From: Bacteroidales bacterium
Lineage (GTDB): Bacteria > Bacteroidota > Bacteroidia > Bacteroidales > WCHB1-69
NCBI GenBank assembly: GCA_024400755.1
Contig: JAKSMG010000005.1
Coordinates: 1-64,000, forward strand
Direction of reading: 5' to 3'
Length of the DNA: 64,000 nt
Numbering within the stretch: the stretch's first letter is position 1; each line of letters begins with the position of its first letter. Positions 9,401 to 17,645 of this stretch are shown in pieces. A program made the translations under genes and the position numbers. The notes below the pieces were generated by a model that was not told the DNA's origin, made no database searches, and saw only the letters and a program-made list of their open reading frames with translations.

Positions 9401-10089
9401 ATGATGGCTAAGGATTGGACAATACCCATATAGGTGGCTTTCTTGGAAAGTTTGAAATAAACAATCAGAACGATGGCTGGCAATGTCAGCAAGTTCAATA
9501 AGTGAACACCTATGGAAAGGCCGATTAAGTAGGCAATCAACACAATCCAGCGGTTGGGGTTGACATTGGATTTGGGGTTGTCGTATTCTTCATCCCATTT
9601 CAAAATGCACCAAAATACAAGGGCGGTAAAGAAAGACGACATAGCATATACTTCACCTTCAACGGCTGAAAACCAGAATGTGTCTGTGAATGTGTAAGTT
9701 AAAGCACCAACAATGGCGGAACCAATAATGGCAACTACTCTGCCGGGAGTCATTTCACCTAATTTTTGAACCATTTTTCGTCCTAAGCGAACGATGGTCC
9801 AATATAAAAACATAATGGTCAAGCCGCTGCAAATGGCAGACATACAGTTTACACAGAACGCGGCCTTGGTAACGTCACCGCCAGCAAAAAGTGTGAAGAA
9901 TCGTCCAATTAATTGGAAAGTAGGTGCTCCAGGGGGGTGACCAATTAAAACTTTGTAAGTAGTGGCAATGTACTCACCGCAATCCCACCACGATGCGGTT
10001 GGTTCTGCGGTCATAATATAAACGGCAGAGGCTAATATGCCTATCAACCAGCCGATTATATTATTAATCAACTTGAAATTTTTTGTCAT
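6487..10089 (-). CDS. DUF2723 putative protein O-mannosyltransferase
   Basis: This 1200-residue inner-membrane protein belongs to the DUF2723 family. Known: a GT-C-fold family that includes human TMEM260, an O-mannosyltransferase. About ten to twelve hydrophobic segments occupy residues 10-370 and 580-690, and a long extracytoplasmic C-terminal region follows. The N-terminal loop carries SWWDCGEYI, with an Asp-Cys-Gly-Glu in the position of GT-C catalytic acids, and GHPPGAPTFQLIGRFF. Later, QPRERDYAFAASFYA and TLGDNDTFPLWYAQEV are typical of the family. It sits directly upstream of manC. Inference: it modifies exported proteins with a mannose-type sugar. Family assignment is strong, substrate is not proven. 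Confidence 0.85.
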   Translation of the reverse strand: MTKNFKLINNIIGWLIGILASAVYIMTAEPTASWWDCGEYIATTYKVLIGHPPGAPTFQLIGRFFTLFAGGDVTKAAFCVNCMSAICSGLTIMFLYWTIVRLGRKMVQKLGEMTPGRVVAIIGSAIVGALTYTFTDTFWFSAVEGEVYAMSSFFTALVFWCILKWDEEYDNPKSNVNPNRWIVLIAYLIGLSIGVHLLNLLTLPAIVLIVYFKLSKKATYMGIVQSLAIISFFLGFVLNSGWMFFDWIFITIPLFILCVKKGTIKSKAEWGVFLSLILSFILLGAILYFIIPQIVNIAGKFEIFFVNSIGLPFNSGAIIFFVLLAALICWGLYAGYKKNKSLLLTIVYCFIFILVGYSTFFTLVIRSNANPTIDENNPEDAVALLAYLNREQYGSKPIFYGQCFNSRYVGVKDGKPVYTRDEATKKYVISNYRKEEVPIYNPADMMLFPRLWSNGQDHPRNYVNWLKAQYNSGSASDKENCRDLDRGKLPTYQQNLKFMHTYQFDYMYFRYFMWNFCGRQNDIQGRNEIDKGNWITGIPAFDKMRLGINGNDLPASMERPGHNKYYMLPLLLGLIGLICYSIKDPKGSYVVLWLFLMTGLAIAFYLNMEPFQPRERDYAFAASFYAFSIWVGFGVYGIYMLFEKIKNSKVQVAGALLVTIICLGLVPGIMAKENWHDHDRSNRYTALAIAKNYLDSCAPNAILFTLGDNDTFPLWYAQEVEGYRTDVRVCNLSLLSTSWYVDQMKRQAYNSAPLPITMTWNQYKDGTRDVMHLGPAGSQFVNLKEIVDYFKQPQFDNQKVLYFLPADKYRSTGIAIPGSFSLDVDKEKVLANGTVDPKDADLIVDKIQWNMDPNGVNTYVKAYIVMMDILANNNWERPIYYASTTGPEAYLGLEEYFQLEGLAYRLVPIKSPKRGYYDAGRVNSDILYNNLMNVFNDHSRIDRVNNPNAPAKEAYPYAWGGFNDPRVYHSEDNVRLTSLIRKIHQRLANQLIAENKIDSAEKVLDHCNDILPTTHFPYVLDHQIGYSQTCVFFIEDYLRLGTKSGREKALKMAREYWNFSVETINWYDRNYSERMSNDYAEIINYNLLFTQQLFNILNKYNVKLPDTDLKKLNCTNFANGFIDQQDKTIAECLKDLQNRQEQLTSAFQSLKAITQLGQLSNNNAIAQKGAGVAEKHLAVFGQMDKGFEQSYRDFFYNDQY

Positions 10090-10121
10090 TTTTATTATGA
10101 TTTAGTTGTTTTATAATCTGA

Positions 10122-11147
10122 TTATCTTTCTCCCGCAGCTTTGAACTGTTGAAGGAATCTTACGTCGTTTTCAAAGTAAAGACGGATGTCGTTGGTCTTG
10201 TATTTCAGCATCGTCATACGTTCAATGCCTAAGCCAAAGGCGTAACCCGTGTATTTTTTGCTGTCAATGCCACAGCTTTCCAAAACGTTGGGATCCACCA
10301 TTCCGCAACCCAAAATTTCTACCCAGCCGGTATGTTTGCACAAGGCACATCCGGCGCCACCGCAAATATTGCAGGAAATATCCATTTCGGCAGAAGGTTC
10401 GGTAAATGGGAAATAGGATGGGCGAAGACGAATCTTGGTTTCGCTGCCAAACATCTGCTTAGCAAAATAGAGCAAAGTCTGCTTCATATCCGCAAAAGAC
10501 ACGTTTTCAGCAATATACAATCCTTCTACTTGGTGAAAGATGCAGTGTGCCCGTGATGTGATGGCTTCGTTGCGGAAAACGCGGCCCGGGCAAATCACGC
10601 GAATAGGGGGTTGCTGCTTCTCCATCGTTCTAACTTGCAGTGAAGAAGTGTGCGTACGAAGCAAAATGTCGGGATGCAATTCAACAAAAAAGGTATCTTG
10701 CATATCTCGGGCCGGATGCTCTTCCGGAAAATTTAAGGCAGTAAAGACGTGCCAGTCATCTTCAACGTCAGGACCGGAAACCGTTGAAAAACCGATTTTT
10801 TCAAAAATGTCGCAAACCTCGTTCATCATAATTGAAATGGGGTGCATAGAACCCAAATTGATGGCGGTAGAAGGACGTGTGACATCAAGTAGGTTCTCAC
10901 TTTTGCTGGTCTGAAATTCCAACTTGGCCCTGCTTTCTTCAAAAAGCTGTTGTGCCTTCTGTTTCAATTCGTTTACCCGTTGACCGAAATCCTTCCTTTC
11001 TTCTGGGGCAACATTCTTAATTTCTGACAATAATTCCTGCAATTCGCTCTTCTTTGTCAAAAATTTAAGACGAAATTGTTCCAAATTGTCTGCGTTTTGA
11101 ATGGCAAATGCTTCTAATTCTGCTTTTATTTTGTCTATTTTGTTCAT
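10122..11147 (-). CDS. pheS: Phenylalanyl-tRNA synthetase alpha subunit
   Basis: PheS is the catalytic subunit of the class II (alpha-beta)2 phenylalanyl-tRNA synthetase. The N-terminal 85 residues form the tRNA-binding coiled coil. The catalytic core has class II motif 2 in GRVFRNEAITSRAHCIFHQV and motif 3 in GFGLGIERMTML. A CxxC-type cluster (SCNICGGAGCALC) is typical of the Bacteroidota and many bacterial forms. The length of 341 is normal. pheT is not in the window, so the two subunit genes are separated here. Confidence 0.96.
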   Translation of the reverse strand: MNKIDKIKAELEAFAIQNADNLEQFRLKFLTKKSELQELLSEIKNVAPEERKDFGQRVNELKQKAQQLFEESRAKLEFQTSKSENLLDVTRPSTAINLGSMHPISIMMNEVCDIFEKIGFSTVSGPDVEDDWHVFTALNFPEEHPARDMQDTFFVELHPDILLRTHTSSLQVRTMEKQQPPIRVICPGRVFRNEAITSRAHCIFHQVEGLYIAENVSFADMKQTLLYFAKQMFGSETKIRLRPSYFPFTEPSAEMDISCNICGGAGCALCKHTGWVEILGCGMVDPNVLESCGIDSKKYTGYAFGLGIERMTMLKYKTNDIRLYFENDVRFLQQFKAAGER

Positions 11148-11173
11148 TGTATGTTAGTTTTCTATAGTTCTTT

Positions 11174-11917
11174 TTATTTTATTACTTCGGCGGAAATTAT
11201 TTTGATGTCTTGAACCGGTCTGTCGCGTCCGTCTTTGGCTTGTGCCGCGATTTTGTCCACAACTTCCATCCCAGAAATCACTTCGCCAAAGACCGTGTAG
11301 TCGCCATCTAAATGCGGCGCTCCACCTATGCTGGTGTAAGTGTTGATTTGTTCTTGACTGAAAGTCTTTTTTGTCATTTGAATGACACGATTCAACATAG
11401 CCGTATTAAATACCTGTCCATCAACAATATAGAATTGAGAGCCGGATGATTCCTTCTTGGGATTTACGTTGTCTCCCATTCGAGCGGCAGCAACAGCTCC
11501 GCGTTTATGGTAGCATTCGGGAACAAATTCGGCAGGTATCGTGTAGCCGGGACCGCCATTGCCTAACATTTGACCGGCTTTCGCATTCTTGGATTCAGGA
11601 TCTCCGGTTTGAATCATAAAATTTTGAATAATGCGGTGAAATAATACGCCGTCATAATATTTGTCATTTACCAATTTGATAAAGTTTTCTTTATGAAGCG
11701 GTGTCTCGTCATAAAGCGCAATGGTAATGTCGCCCATTGAAGTCTTGAGTAATACCTTAGTCATATCTTTAACGTTTTTTTTCTTCTTCTTTGGAGTTTT
11801 TTGTTCCGTATTGACTTTTTTTTGTGCCGTCTCTTCGGCCTGGGTTGATGGGGTGCAACTGAGCAAAATCGTTGCGGAAATTAGTAATATCAAGAGTTGA
11901 GGCCGTCTAAAATTCAT
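11174..11917 (-). CDS. Cyclophilin-type peptidyl-prolyl isomerase lipoprotein
   Basis: This is a periplasmic peptidyl-prolyl cis-trans isomerase. The N-terminus is a lipoprotein signal ending in LLSC, giving a lipid-anchored Cys near residue 21. A lysine-rich linker spans about residues 25-55. The cyclophilin domain runs from about 55 to 245 and includes FHRIIQNFMIQTGDP, SSGSQFYIVDG and the late FGEVISGMEVVD. The 247 residues fit the Bacteroidota lipoprotein group. The gene is the first of the leftward run and has a -7 element about 50 bases upstream. Confidence 0.92.
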   Translation of the reverse strand: MNFRRPQLLILLISATILLSCTPSTQAEETAQKKVNTEQKTPKKKKKNVKDMTKVLLKTSMGDITIALYDETPLHKENFIKLVNDKYYDGVLFHRIIQNFMIQTGDPESKNAKAGQMLGNGGPGYTIPAEFVPECYHKRGAVAAARMGDNVNPKKESSGSQFYIVDGQVFNTAMLNRVIQMTKKTFSQEQINTYTSIGGAPHLDGDYTVFGEVISGMEVVDKIAAQAKDGRDRPVQDIKIISAEVIK

Positions 11918-11965
11918 ATTTGATATATTTATTAACTATAAAATTGCACAATTATTTTAAGTTTG

Positions 11966-11973
11966 CAAATTTA
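11966..11973 (-). promoter_or_regulatory. -7 element for the leftward housekeeping run
   Basis: On the minus strand this reads TAAATTTG, matching TAnnTTTG, about 50 bases before the cyclophilin start. I see no good -33 TTG at the usual spacing. It lies back to back with the birA promoter. Confidence 0.35.
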
Positions 11974-11998
11974 AAAAAAATCTCAATATGTAGTACGT

Positions 11999-12031
11999 TT
12001 GCATTTCTTGTCGGGATTTAGTGTATTTTTG
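11999..12031 (+). promoter_or_regulatory. Promoter of birA, possibly leaderless
   Basis: TTG at 11999-12001 is followed after 22 bases by TATTTTTG at 12024-12031. The predicted transcription start falls near 12035, at or just before the first two in-frame ATG codons (12036 and 12045), so the message would have almost no leader. Confidence 0.5.
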
Positions 12032-12044
12032 CCAAATGAATTAT

Positions 12045-12773
12045 ATGAATCCACTATTTATTGAGACTACCGATTCTACCAATCAATGGATGAAATCTTT
12101 GCTGATGAAACAGCCCGATTTGCCAGATTATTTTACGGTATATACAGATTTCCAAACTGCCGGACGGGGTCAGGGAAGTCATCGTTGGCAAAGTGAAAAA
12201 GGAAAAAACGTGTTGGCTAGTTTGCTCTTTAAACCGATAATTTCCCCTTCTCGACAATTTGTTGTTAATCAATGCTTTGCATTGTCCGTGAGACAATTGC
12301 TGTCCCATTATGCGAAGAATGTGAAAATTAAATGGCCCAACGATATTTATGTGGAAAATCAAAAAATTGCAGGAATCTTAATTGAACATTTTATCGAAGG
12401 TGAAAAGATAAAAAATACCATTGCGGGAGTGGGAATAAATGTCAATCAAACCAATTTCGATGATGATATTCCGAATCCGATTTCACTGAAATTATTGTTG
12501 AATAAAGATTTTGATCCCGCAGGTGTTCTTCAGGAACTAATCAACTGCTGCAGACAATTCAAATGTTCTGAAAATACTAACTATCAAGAAATTAATAATG
12601 AATATTTGAATTCCCTTTACTTGATGGAGGAGTATGCGGATTATGAAATTGACAACAAAATTACAGAGGCCAAGATAGTCGGAATAGATAATTATGGTCG
12701 TTTGTTATTGTGTGATAAAAAAGGACAACAATATTGTTGCGGAATGAGGGAGGTTCGCTTATGCCTAAAATAG
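12045..12773 (+). CDS. birA: Biotin--[acetyl-CoA-carboxylase] ligase
   Basis: The enzyme activates biotin with ATP and attaches it to the biotin carrier protein of acyl-CoA carboxylases. TTDSTNQWMK, the glycine-rich TAGRGQGSHRW (biotinyl-AMP loop) and KWPNDIYVENQKIAGILIE are the diagnostic motifs. There is no N-terminal helix-turn-helix, so it is a ligase only and not a repressor. I choose ATG 12045 (MNPLFIETTDS, 242 residues) because homologues begin there; ATG 12036 is possible, and an upstream GTG at 12021 overlaps the -7 element and is unlikely. The 3' end overlaps the next gene by 13 bases. Confidence 0.93.
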   Translation: MNPLFIETTDSTNQWMKSLLMKQPDLPDYFTVYTDFQTAGRGQGSHRWQSEKGKNVLASLLFKPIISPSRQFVVNQCFALSVRQLLSHYAKNVKIKWPNDIYVENQKIAGILIEHFIEGEKIKNTIAGVGINVNQTNFDDDIPNPISLKLLLNKDFDPAGVLQELINCCRQFKCSENTNYQEINNEYLNSLYLMEEYADYEIDNKITEAKIVGIDNYGRLLLCDKKGQQYCCGMREVRLCLK

Positions 12774-14578
12774 AATTATTATCTCCAGCAAAAAACTTAG
12801 AGTGTGCTGTGGCCGCCATCAATCACGGGGCGGATGCCGTGTATATTGGCGGTCCTAGTTTCGGGGCTCGTGCCGCTGCCGGCAATAGTTTTGAAGATCT
12901 CGAAAAATTGTTGCGCTATGCACATCCGTATCACGCGAAGGTTTTTGTTACGTTGAATACGATTTTGACGGATAAAGAACTGGAGCAGGCGGAACGCCAA
13001 ATCCAACAATATTATGATATGGGAATCGATGCGTTGATTGTCCAGGATATGGGAATCCTCAAATTGAATCTTCCTCCTATCGCATTGCACGCGAGTACGC
13101 AAGCCGACAACCGAGATGCGGATAAAGTCAGGTTTCTGAAAAATGCAGGGTTCCAGCGAGTGGTGTTGGCTCGTGAATTGTCTTTGCAACAAATAGAAAC
13201 GATTCACAAAGCTTGTGATGTGGAATTGGAGGCATTTGTTCACGGTGCCTTATGTGTTAGTTACAGCGGTCGTTGCTATATGAGTTATGCCGCGTGTGGT
13301 CGTAGCGCCAATCGTGGAGAATGTGCCCAGTTTTGTCGTCTTCCCTATAGCTTGGTTGATGCGGAAGGTAAAATCATTTGCGAAGATAAACATTTGTTGT
13401 CTTTGAAAGATTTGGATCGCTCTGATTTTCTGTTGCCGATGATGCAGGCCGGTGTTACTTCTTTTAAAATTGAAGGTCGTTTGAAAGATGCCAATTACGT
13501 CAAAAACATCACGGCGTATTATCGAAGAAAAATCGATGATATTTTAAATGAAAATCCTCAATATCAACAGGATTCTATCGGCAAAACGACTTTGTTTTTT
13601 GATCCCGACCCGGAAAGAACATTCCATCGTTCTAAAACTGATTATTTTGTTGATGGGGTGCGGACTAATGTTGTGCAATTGAAAACACCAAAGTCAACCG
13701 GCGCTTTCGTGGGTGTCGTAAAGTCCGTGAACGATAATTCATTAACGTATTCTCAAGAGAAAGAATTGCATAATGGAGATGGTTTGTGTTTTGTCAATTC
13801 TCAAGGCGAATTTTCTGGTTTTCGTGCCAATAGGGTAGAGGGAAGGCAGGTGTTTTTCAATGAGCCGGTAGATGTGGCCGTGGGTGATAAATTATATAGA
13901 AATTATGATATTCAATTTGAGAAGTTGTTGAACGGGAAGAGTGCGGAACGCCGTATTGCCGTTGATTTTGAATTGAGAGAAACTTCGGTAGGATTGTTGT
14001 TGTGTTGTGTCGATGAGGCCGGAACACAAGTCGAATGGGCTATCAATGCCGATAAGGTCGTGGCGGAAAAAGAAGAGCAGGCGCTCAAAACCCTGCAAAC
14101 ACAATTGTCAAAATTAGGCAATACGTCGTACGTGGCTCGTAAAATAGACATCAAAACGAAACAGGTGTATTTTTTCCCCAGTTCGCAAATTGCAGAATGG
14201 CGACGTTCAATCATAGATCTGTTGATTGAAAAGTCATTGAAAATAAAATTGCACCCGAAAGTCATTTCCGCAGTTTCGGACGAAAAATTTCCAATTGAAG
14301 CCGTTAATGTCTATAATGATGCGGCTGTGGCTTTTTATCAGGAACACGGGATCGATAATGTTGTCACGGCCTACGAAAAAAATCTCCCGCCTTATCCTGT
14401 CGTTATGACTTGTAAACATTGTATTAGATTTACTTTGGGAATTTGCAAAAAACATTCTAAAAATGATCCGTGGAAAGAGCCGCTGTTCCTAAAAACGGGA
14501 AAGTATTGTTTTCAATTGTCTTTCGATTGCGTCAAATGTGAGATGAATATTTCAATGAATGAAGAGCTAGATGATTAA
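12761..14578 (+). CDS. U32 peptidase-family protein (RlhA/TrhP type)
   Basis: Family U32 members such as RlhA and TrhP are RNA hydroxylation enzymes despite the peptidase name. The N-terminal TIM-barrel-like domain has LLSPAKNLECAVAAI and GADAVYIGG. The U32 signature is HGALCVSYSGRCYMS followed by GRSANRGECAQFCR, whose cysteines are thought to hold an iron-sulfur cluster. The C-terminal third contains the additional U32-associated region and a final set of Cys (TCKHC, FDCVKC). I start at ATG 12761, preceded by a GGGAGG stretch that could act as a ribosome-binding site, rather than an upstream TTG. This gives 605 residues. RlhA-like or TrhP-like cannot be decided here. Confidence 0.88.
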   Translation: MPKIELLSPAKNLECAVAAINHGADAVYIGGPSFGARAAAGNSFEDLEKLLRYAHPYHAKVFVTLNTILTDKELEQAERQIQQYYDMGIDALIVQDMGILKLNLPPIALHASTQADNRDADKVRFLKNAGFQRVVLARELSLQQIETIHKACDVELEAFVHGALCVSYSGRCYMSYAACGRSANRGECAQFCRLPYSLVDAEGKIICEDKHLLSLKDLDRSDFLLPMMQAGVTSFKIEGRLKDANYVKNITAYYRRKIDDILNENPQYQQDSIGKTTLFFDPDPERTFHRSKTDYFVDGVRTNVVQLKTPKSTGAFVGVVKSVNDNSLTYSQEKELHNGDGLCFVNSQGEFSGFRANRVEGRQVFFNEPVDVAVGDKLYRNYDIQFEKLLNGKSAERRIAVDFELRETSVGLLLCCVDEAGTQVEWAINADKVVAEKEEQALKTLQTQLSKLGNTSYVARKIDIKTKQVYFFPSSQIAEWRRSIIDLLIEKSLKIKLHPKVISAVSDEKFPIEAVNVYNDAAVAFYQEHGIDNVVTAYEKNLPPYPVVMTCKHCIRFTLGICKKHSKNDPWKEPLFLKTGKYCFQLSFDCVKCEMNISMNEELDD

Positions 14579-14675
14579 TTCGTGTTTTCTTAATACAAAC
14601 AAGCCTTTGTGAATAACAGAAAATCAGAAAGTTGAAAAAAATTATCAATCAGTGATTTTGTATTAAAAAAAGTTG

Positions 14676-14683
14676 TATTTTTG
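14676..14683 (+). promoter_or_regulatory. -7 element for rpmB
   Basis: TATTTTTG (TAnnTTTG) lies about 47 bases before the rpmB ATG. The nearest TTG is only 15 bases upstream, so the -33 part is uncertain. Confidence 0.4.
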
Positions 14684-14729
14684 CAGCCCAATTTTAGTAA
14701 AGGAAATAATAATAAAAAAATAAAGAAAA

Positions 14730-14966
14730 ATGTCACGAGTTTGCCAAATCACAGGAAAAAAAGCTATTACGGGAAATAATGTTTCGCACTCCCACATTAG
14801 AACAAAAAGACAATTTCATCCTAATTTGCATACAAAGAAATTCTTCGTTCCTGAATTGAACGAATGGGTGGTACTTAAAGTATCTGCCAAAGCAATGCGC
14901 AATATGGATAAAAACGGCATTTGGAACTGCATCACTGAAGCAAGTGAAAAAGGTATCCTGAAATAA
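14730..14966 (+). CDS. rpmB: 50S ribosomal protein L28
   Basis: L28 is a component of the large ribosomal subunit. The N-terminal SRVCQITGKKAITGNNVSHS and the RQFHPNLHTKKFFVPE segment are diagnostic, and 78 residues is the usual length for Bacteroidota. rpmG (L33), often adjacent in this phylum, does not follow. Instead a strong hairpin terminator begins 27 bases after the stop, so rpmB is transcribed alone from its own promoter. Confidence 0.97.
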   Translation: MSRVCQITGKKAITGNNVSHSHIRTKRQFHPNLHTKKFFVPELNEWVVLKVSAKAMRNMDKNGIWNCITEASEKGILK

Positions 14967-14992
14967 TGTCTTTTTAAAAAATATGTCATACT

Positions 14993-15025
14993 GAGGGTGT
15001 CCAGTTTTGGTCACCCTCTTTTTTT
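14993..15025 (+). terminator. Rho-independent terminator after rpmB
   Basis: GAGGGTG (14993-14999) pairs with CACCCTC (15012-15018), with a possible inner CCA/TGG extension, followed by a run of T. This is a clear intrinsic terminator. Confidence 0.85.
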
Positions 15026-15108
15026 ATTTTATTATACGACCCCAAGGGATATTTCAAATTAATTTTGCATAAAGTATGTATTTTTACACATATTCCAAAA
15101 AAAATATG

Positions 15109-15116
15109 TATGTTTG
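15109..15116 (+). promoter_or_regulatory. -7 element for the binding-protein gene
   Basis: TATGTTTG fits TAnnTTTG and ends 24 bases before the ATG at 15140. No clear -33 TTG is seen. Confidence 0.4.
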
Positions 15117-15139
15117 CAATCATTATAGTAAAATGACCT

Positions 15140-16255
15140 ATGTTGAAGAAAATCATTCTCTCGATAATGATACTGTGCCTTTTTTTGATGGGAAAGGCAC
15201 AGCAAAATGACACAAAAACCGTGCTGTTTCTGATTCCTTTTTTTGGAAACCAATATCACGCTGAAAATATCAATGCCATAGAATCGGAAACCGACATATA
15301 CAACGAATCTGCTTTTAGTTTGGTGAGTTTCTGGGAAGGCGCGAAACTCGCTTTGGATGAGTACGAATCCGGTGAAAATCGCATCAATGTGATAGTTCGA
15401 GATGTCACTAACGATAACGGCAAACTTCTTTCTATTATGGAAGATAAAGAATTGATGGGTCGTGTCGATTTGATTATTGGTCCGTTTTTTGCCCGACAAT
15501 TCGAAGTGGTCGCCTCTTATGCGAAAAAATATCAAATCCCTATCGTTAATCCGTTTACTACTAAAAAAAGTATTGTAAATGGCAATGAATTAGTATATAA
15601 GGTTTTTCCTGCTCACGAGGCCATGCCCGAAAAGATTTTTGCCAAAGGATGGACGAACCAACCCGTATTTTTTTGGACGGAGTCTGATAAATGGACGGCC
15701 GATATGCAAATCTTTAAGGATTATTTTGATGCCCATAACGTGAATTATGAAAAAGTATCGGTCAATACTAATATAATCGATAAGTTGAAATCTCACACGC
15801 ATAGTCTCGTGCTGGTGTCAATACAGTCCGAGGCAATGGTGATTGCCAAAATGCGCCAACTTGGAATTCACGAGAATAATGTGGATGCCACTTTGATTAT
15901 TCCACAGGAGTGGTTGGATATTAACGAGTTGGAAGTGGATTATCTGAATAAGTTGAATGTCCATTTCTTCTCTAATTGGTTTGTGGATGAAAATTCAGAT
16001 GCTTACGTGGTCTTTATGGATCGTTTTTCCCAAAAATACAATTCCAATCCGGATTTGAAACGCTTTACTTTTCAAGGGTATGATATTACTAAGTATTTTG
16101 TAGAGTTGATGTTGCACGATTTTGAGCAATCAAAGGTTAATTATGTGCCCGTTTCTATGCAGTTCAATTTCAAAAAAGTTGACCAGGGCGGATTTGAAAA
16201 TACTGGCGTTTTTCTTATGCAATTACAGGATTATCAAATAAAACCAACAGAATAA
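15140..16255 (+). CDS. Periplasmic ligand-binding protein, Leu/Ile/Val-binding-like
   Basis: The 371 residues begin with a signal peptide ending near GKAQQ. The rest resembles the type I periplasmic binding fold (Peripla_BP_6-like): NVIVRDVTNDNGK and VDLIIGPFFARQFEVVASYA fit its first lobe, and QIPIVNPFTTK is the conserved strand before the hinge. No LysM domain and no ABC permease is next to it, so it is probably a stand-alone sensor or envelope protein. Similar Bacteroidota genes are often annotated as amino-acid ABC substrate-binding proteins, and the ligand is unknown. It precedes the MORN-type gene by 8 bases and is probably cotranscribed with it. Confidence 0.75.
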   Translation: MLKKIILSIMILCLFLMGKAQQNDTKTVLFLIPFFGNQYHAENINAIESETDIYNESAFSLVSFWEGAKLALDEYESGENRINVIVRDVTNDNGKLLSIMEDKELMGRVDLIIGPFFARQFEVVASYAKKYQIPIVNPFTTKKSIVNGNELVYKVFPAHEAMPEKIFAKGWTNQPVFFWTESDKWTADMQIFKDYFDAHNVNYEKVSVNTNIIDKLKSHTHSLVLVSIQSEAMVIAKMRQLGIHENNVDATLIIPQEWLDINELEVDYLNKLNVHFFSNWFVDENSDAYVVFMDRFSQKYNSNPDLKRFTFQGYDITKYFVELMLHDFEQSKVNYVPVSMQFNFKKVDQGGFENTGVFLMQLQDYQIKPTE

Positions 16256-16263
16256 TTTTGACG

Positions 16264-17580
16264 ATGAAAAAACTTTTTTTCTTGCTGATTTTATCGGTGT
16301 GTTGTGCCAATCTGATTTGTGCGCAGGATACCGTCCGACATTATTGGTCTAATAAGAAATTAATGTCGCAAGGCCTTGAACAAAATGGCGTGGAAGTGGG
16401 TAATTGGGTCTATTTTCATAAAAATGGGACCAAATGGATGGAAGGCGGCTACCTAAATGGACAAAAAGTGGGTTTATGGAAAGTATGGTACGATGATGGC
16501 AAGAAAAGTCAGGAATATTATGCAGACAACGGAACCTTTAAAAGTTGGTACCCTTCTGGTAAAATAGAGTCGGAAGGCCAAATGCAAAACGGACAGAAAA
16601 CAGGTCAATGGACATTTTACTATCCCAATGGGGCTTTATTTAAAAAAACTACCTATGAAAGAGATAGCGTTCACGGGAAAGTGGTGGAATATCACGATAA
16701 TGGGAAAGTGAAATTTGAGGGAAATTATGTTTATGGCCGCTTGAACGGATATTCTACCTGGTGGAATGCGTCTGGAGAAAAAGATATGGAAGGAAATACG
16801 ATTGACGACTTGCAAGACGGTATATGGAAATTCTATCTTCCGAATGGTACAATGGGAAGTACAGGGCTTTTCCAAAAAGGAAAACAGGAAGGCAAATGGA
16901 CTTATTATTATGATAATGGAAATGTGTGGAAATACGTGAATTATCAGGACGGTAAACGTGAGGGGGAAACAAAGGCGTGGTACGAAAATGGTCAGCTGCA
17001 GCGAATGGGAACCTTTAAAAATGATAAGGAAACGGGAAAGTGGAAGTCCTTTTACCGTAATGGTCAATTGCAGGATTATGGATTTTTTAGCGAAGGAAAA
17101 ATGGAAGCATTGTGGACAGGTTACTATGAGAATGGCGTCCAAAAATATGAAACCGCCTACGAAAATAATATGCGAACCGGCAGCCATCGCTATTGGAACG
17201 AAAATGGAAAACTTAAAACAGAAGGTAACTATTTAAGAGATTTGAAACACGGCAATTGGAAAGATTTTGCCGATAACGGCAAAATCTTGGAAAGCGGAAA
17301 ATACCAGTTGGATAAAAAAGAGGGAAAATGGACTTTCTATAACGAATATGCCGTTAAAGTTCGTGAACAAAATTTCGTTAACGATGCGCCAGACGGAAAA
17401 TTTACGGAATTTTATCCCAATGGCAAAAAACATTTTTCCGGAAGTTTCAAAAATCGCCAGAAAAATGGTCCGTGGATGAGTTGGGACATCAATGGGAATT
17501 TGGTGTATAAAGTTGTGTTCACCAATGGTCACAAAAAGGTTGTCAAAGATATGAACACTAAGATGAATAAACCATTTTAA
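16264..17580 (+). CDS. Secreted MORN-variant repeat protein
   Basis: A signal peptide (ending near LICAQ) is followed by about 17 repeats of 22-24 residues of the MORN-variant type (PF07661), for example GVEVGNWVYFHKNGTKWMEG and NGQKTGQWTFYYPNG. Each repeat has the G-x-W-x-x-Y/F-x-x-N-G core, so the protein should be an elongated beta-hairpin sheet in the periplasm or on the cell surface. These repeats are often labelled YwqK-family antitoxin, a label without support here. I use ATG 16264 and not the TTG six bases upstream. The length is 438 residues. A role in protein or lipid binding is only a guess. Confidence 0.85.
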   Translation: MKKLFFLLILSVCCANLICAQDTVRHYWSNKKLMSQGLEQNGVEVGNWVYFHKNGTKWMEGGYLNGQKVGLWKVWYDDGKKSQEYYADNGTFKSWYPSGKIESEGQMQNGQKTGQWTFYYPNGALFKKTTYERDSVHGKVVEYHDNGKVKFEGNYVYGRLNGYSTWWNASGEKDMEGNTIDDLQDGIWKFYLPNGTMGSTGLFQKGKQEGKWTYYYDNGNVWKYVNYQDGKREGETKAWYENGQLQRMGTFKNDKETGKWKSFYRNGQLQDYGFFSEGKMEALWTGYYENGVQKYETAYENNMRTGSHRYWNENGKLKTEGNYLRDLKHGNWKDFADNGKILESGKYQLDKKEGKWTFYNEYAVKVREQNFVNDAPDGKFTEFYPNGKKHFSGSFKNRQKNGPWMSWDINGNLVYKVVFTNGHKKVVKDMNTKMNKPF

Positions 17581-17645
17581 TATTGATGAAGCGGCATTTG
17601 AGTTTGAATGAAATTATTCAAATCCATAATTATAAAGCACAAACT

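Noticed and set aside
16264-17580. Toxin-antitoxin antitoxin (YwqK label)
   Set aside because: The protein has a signal peptide and MORN-type repeats and there is no toxin gene nearby.
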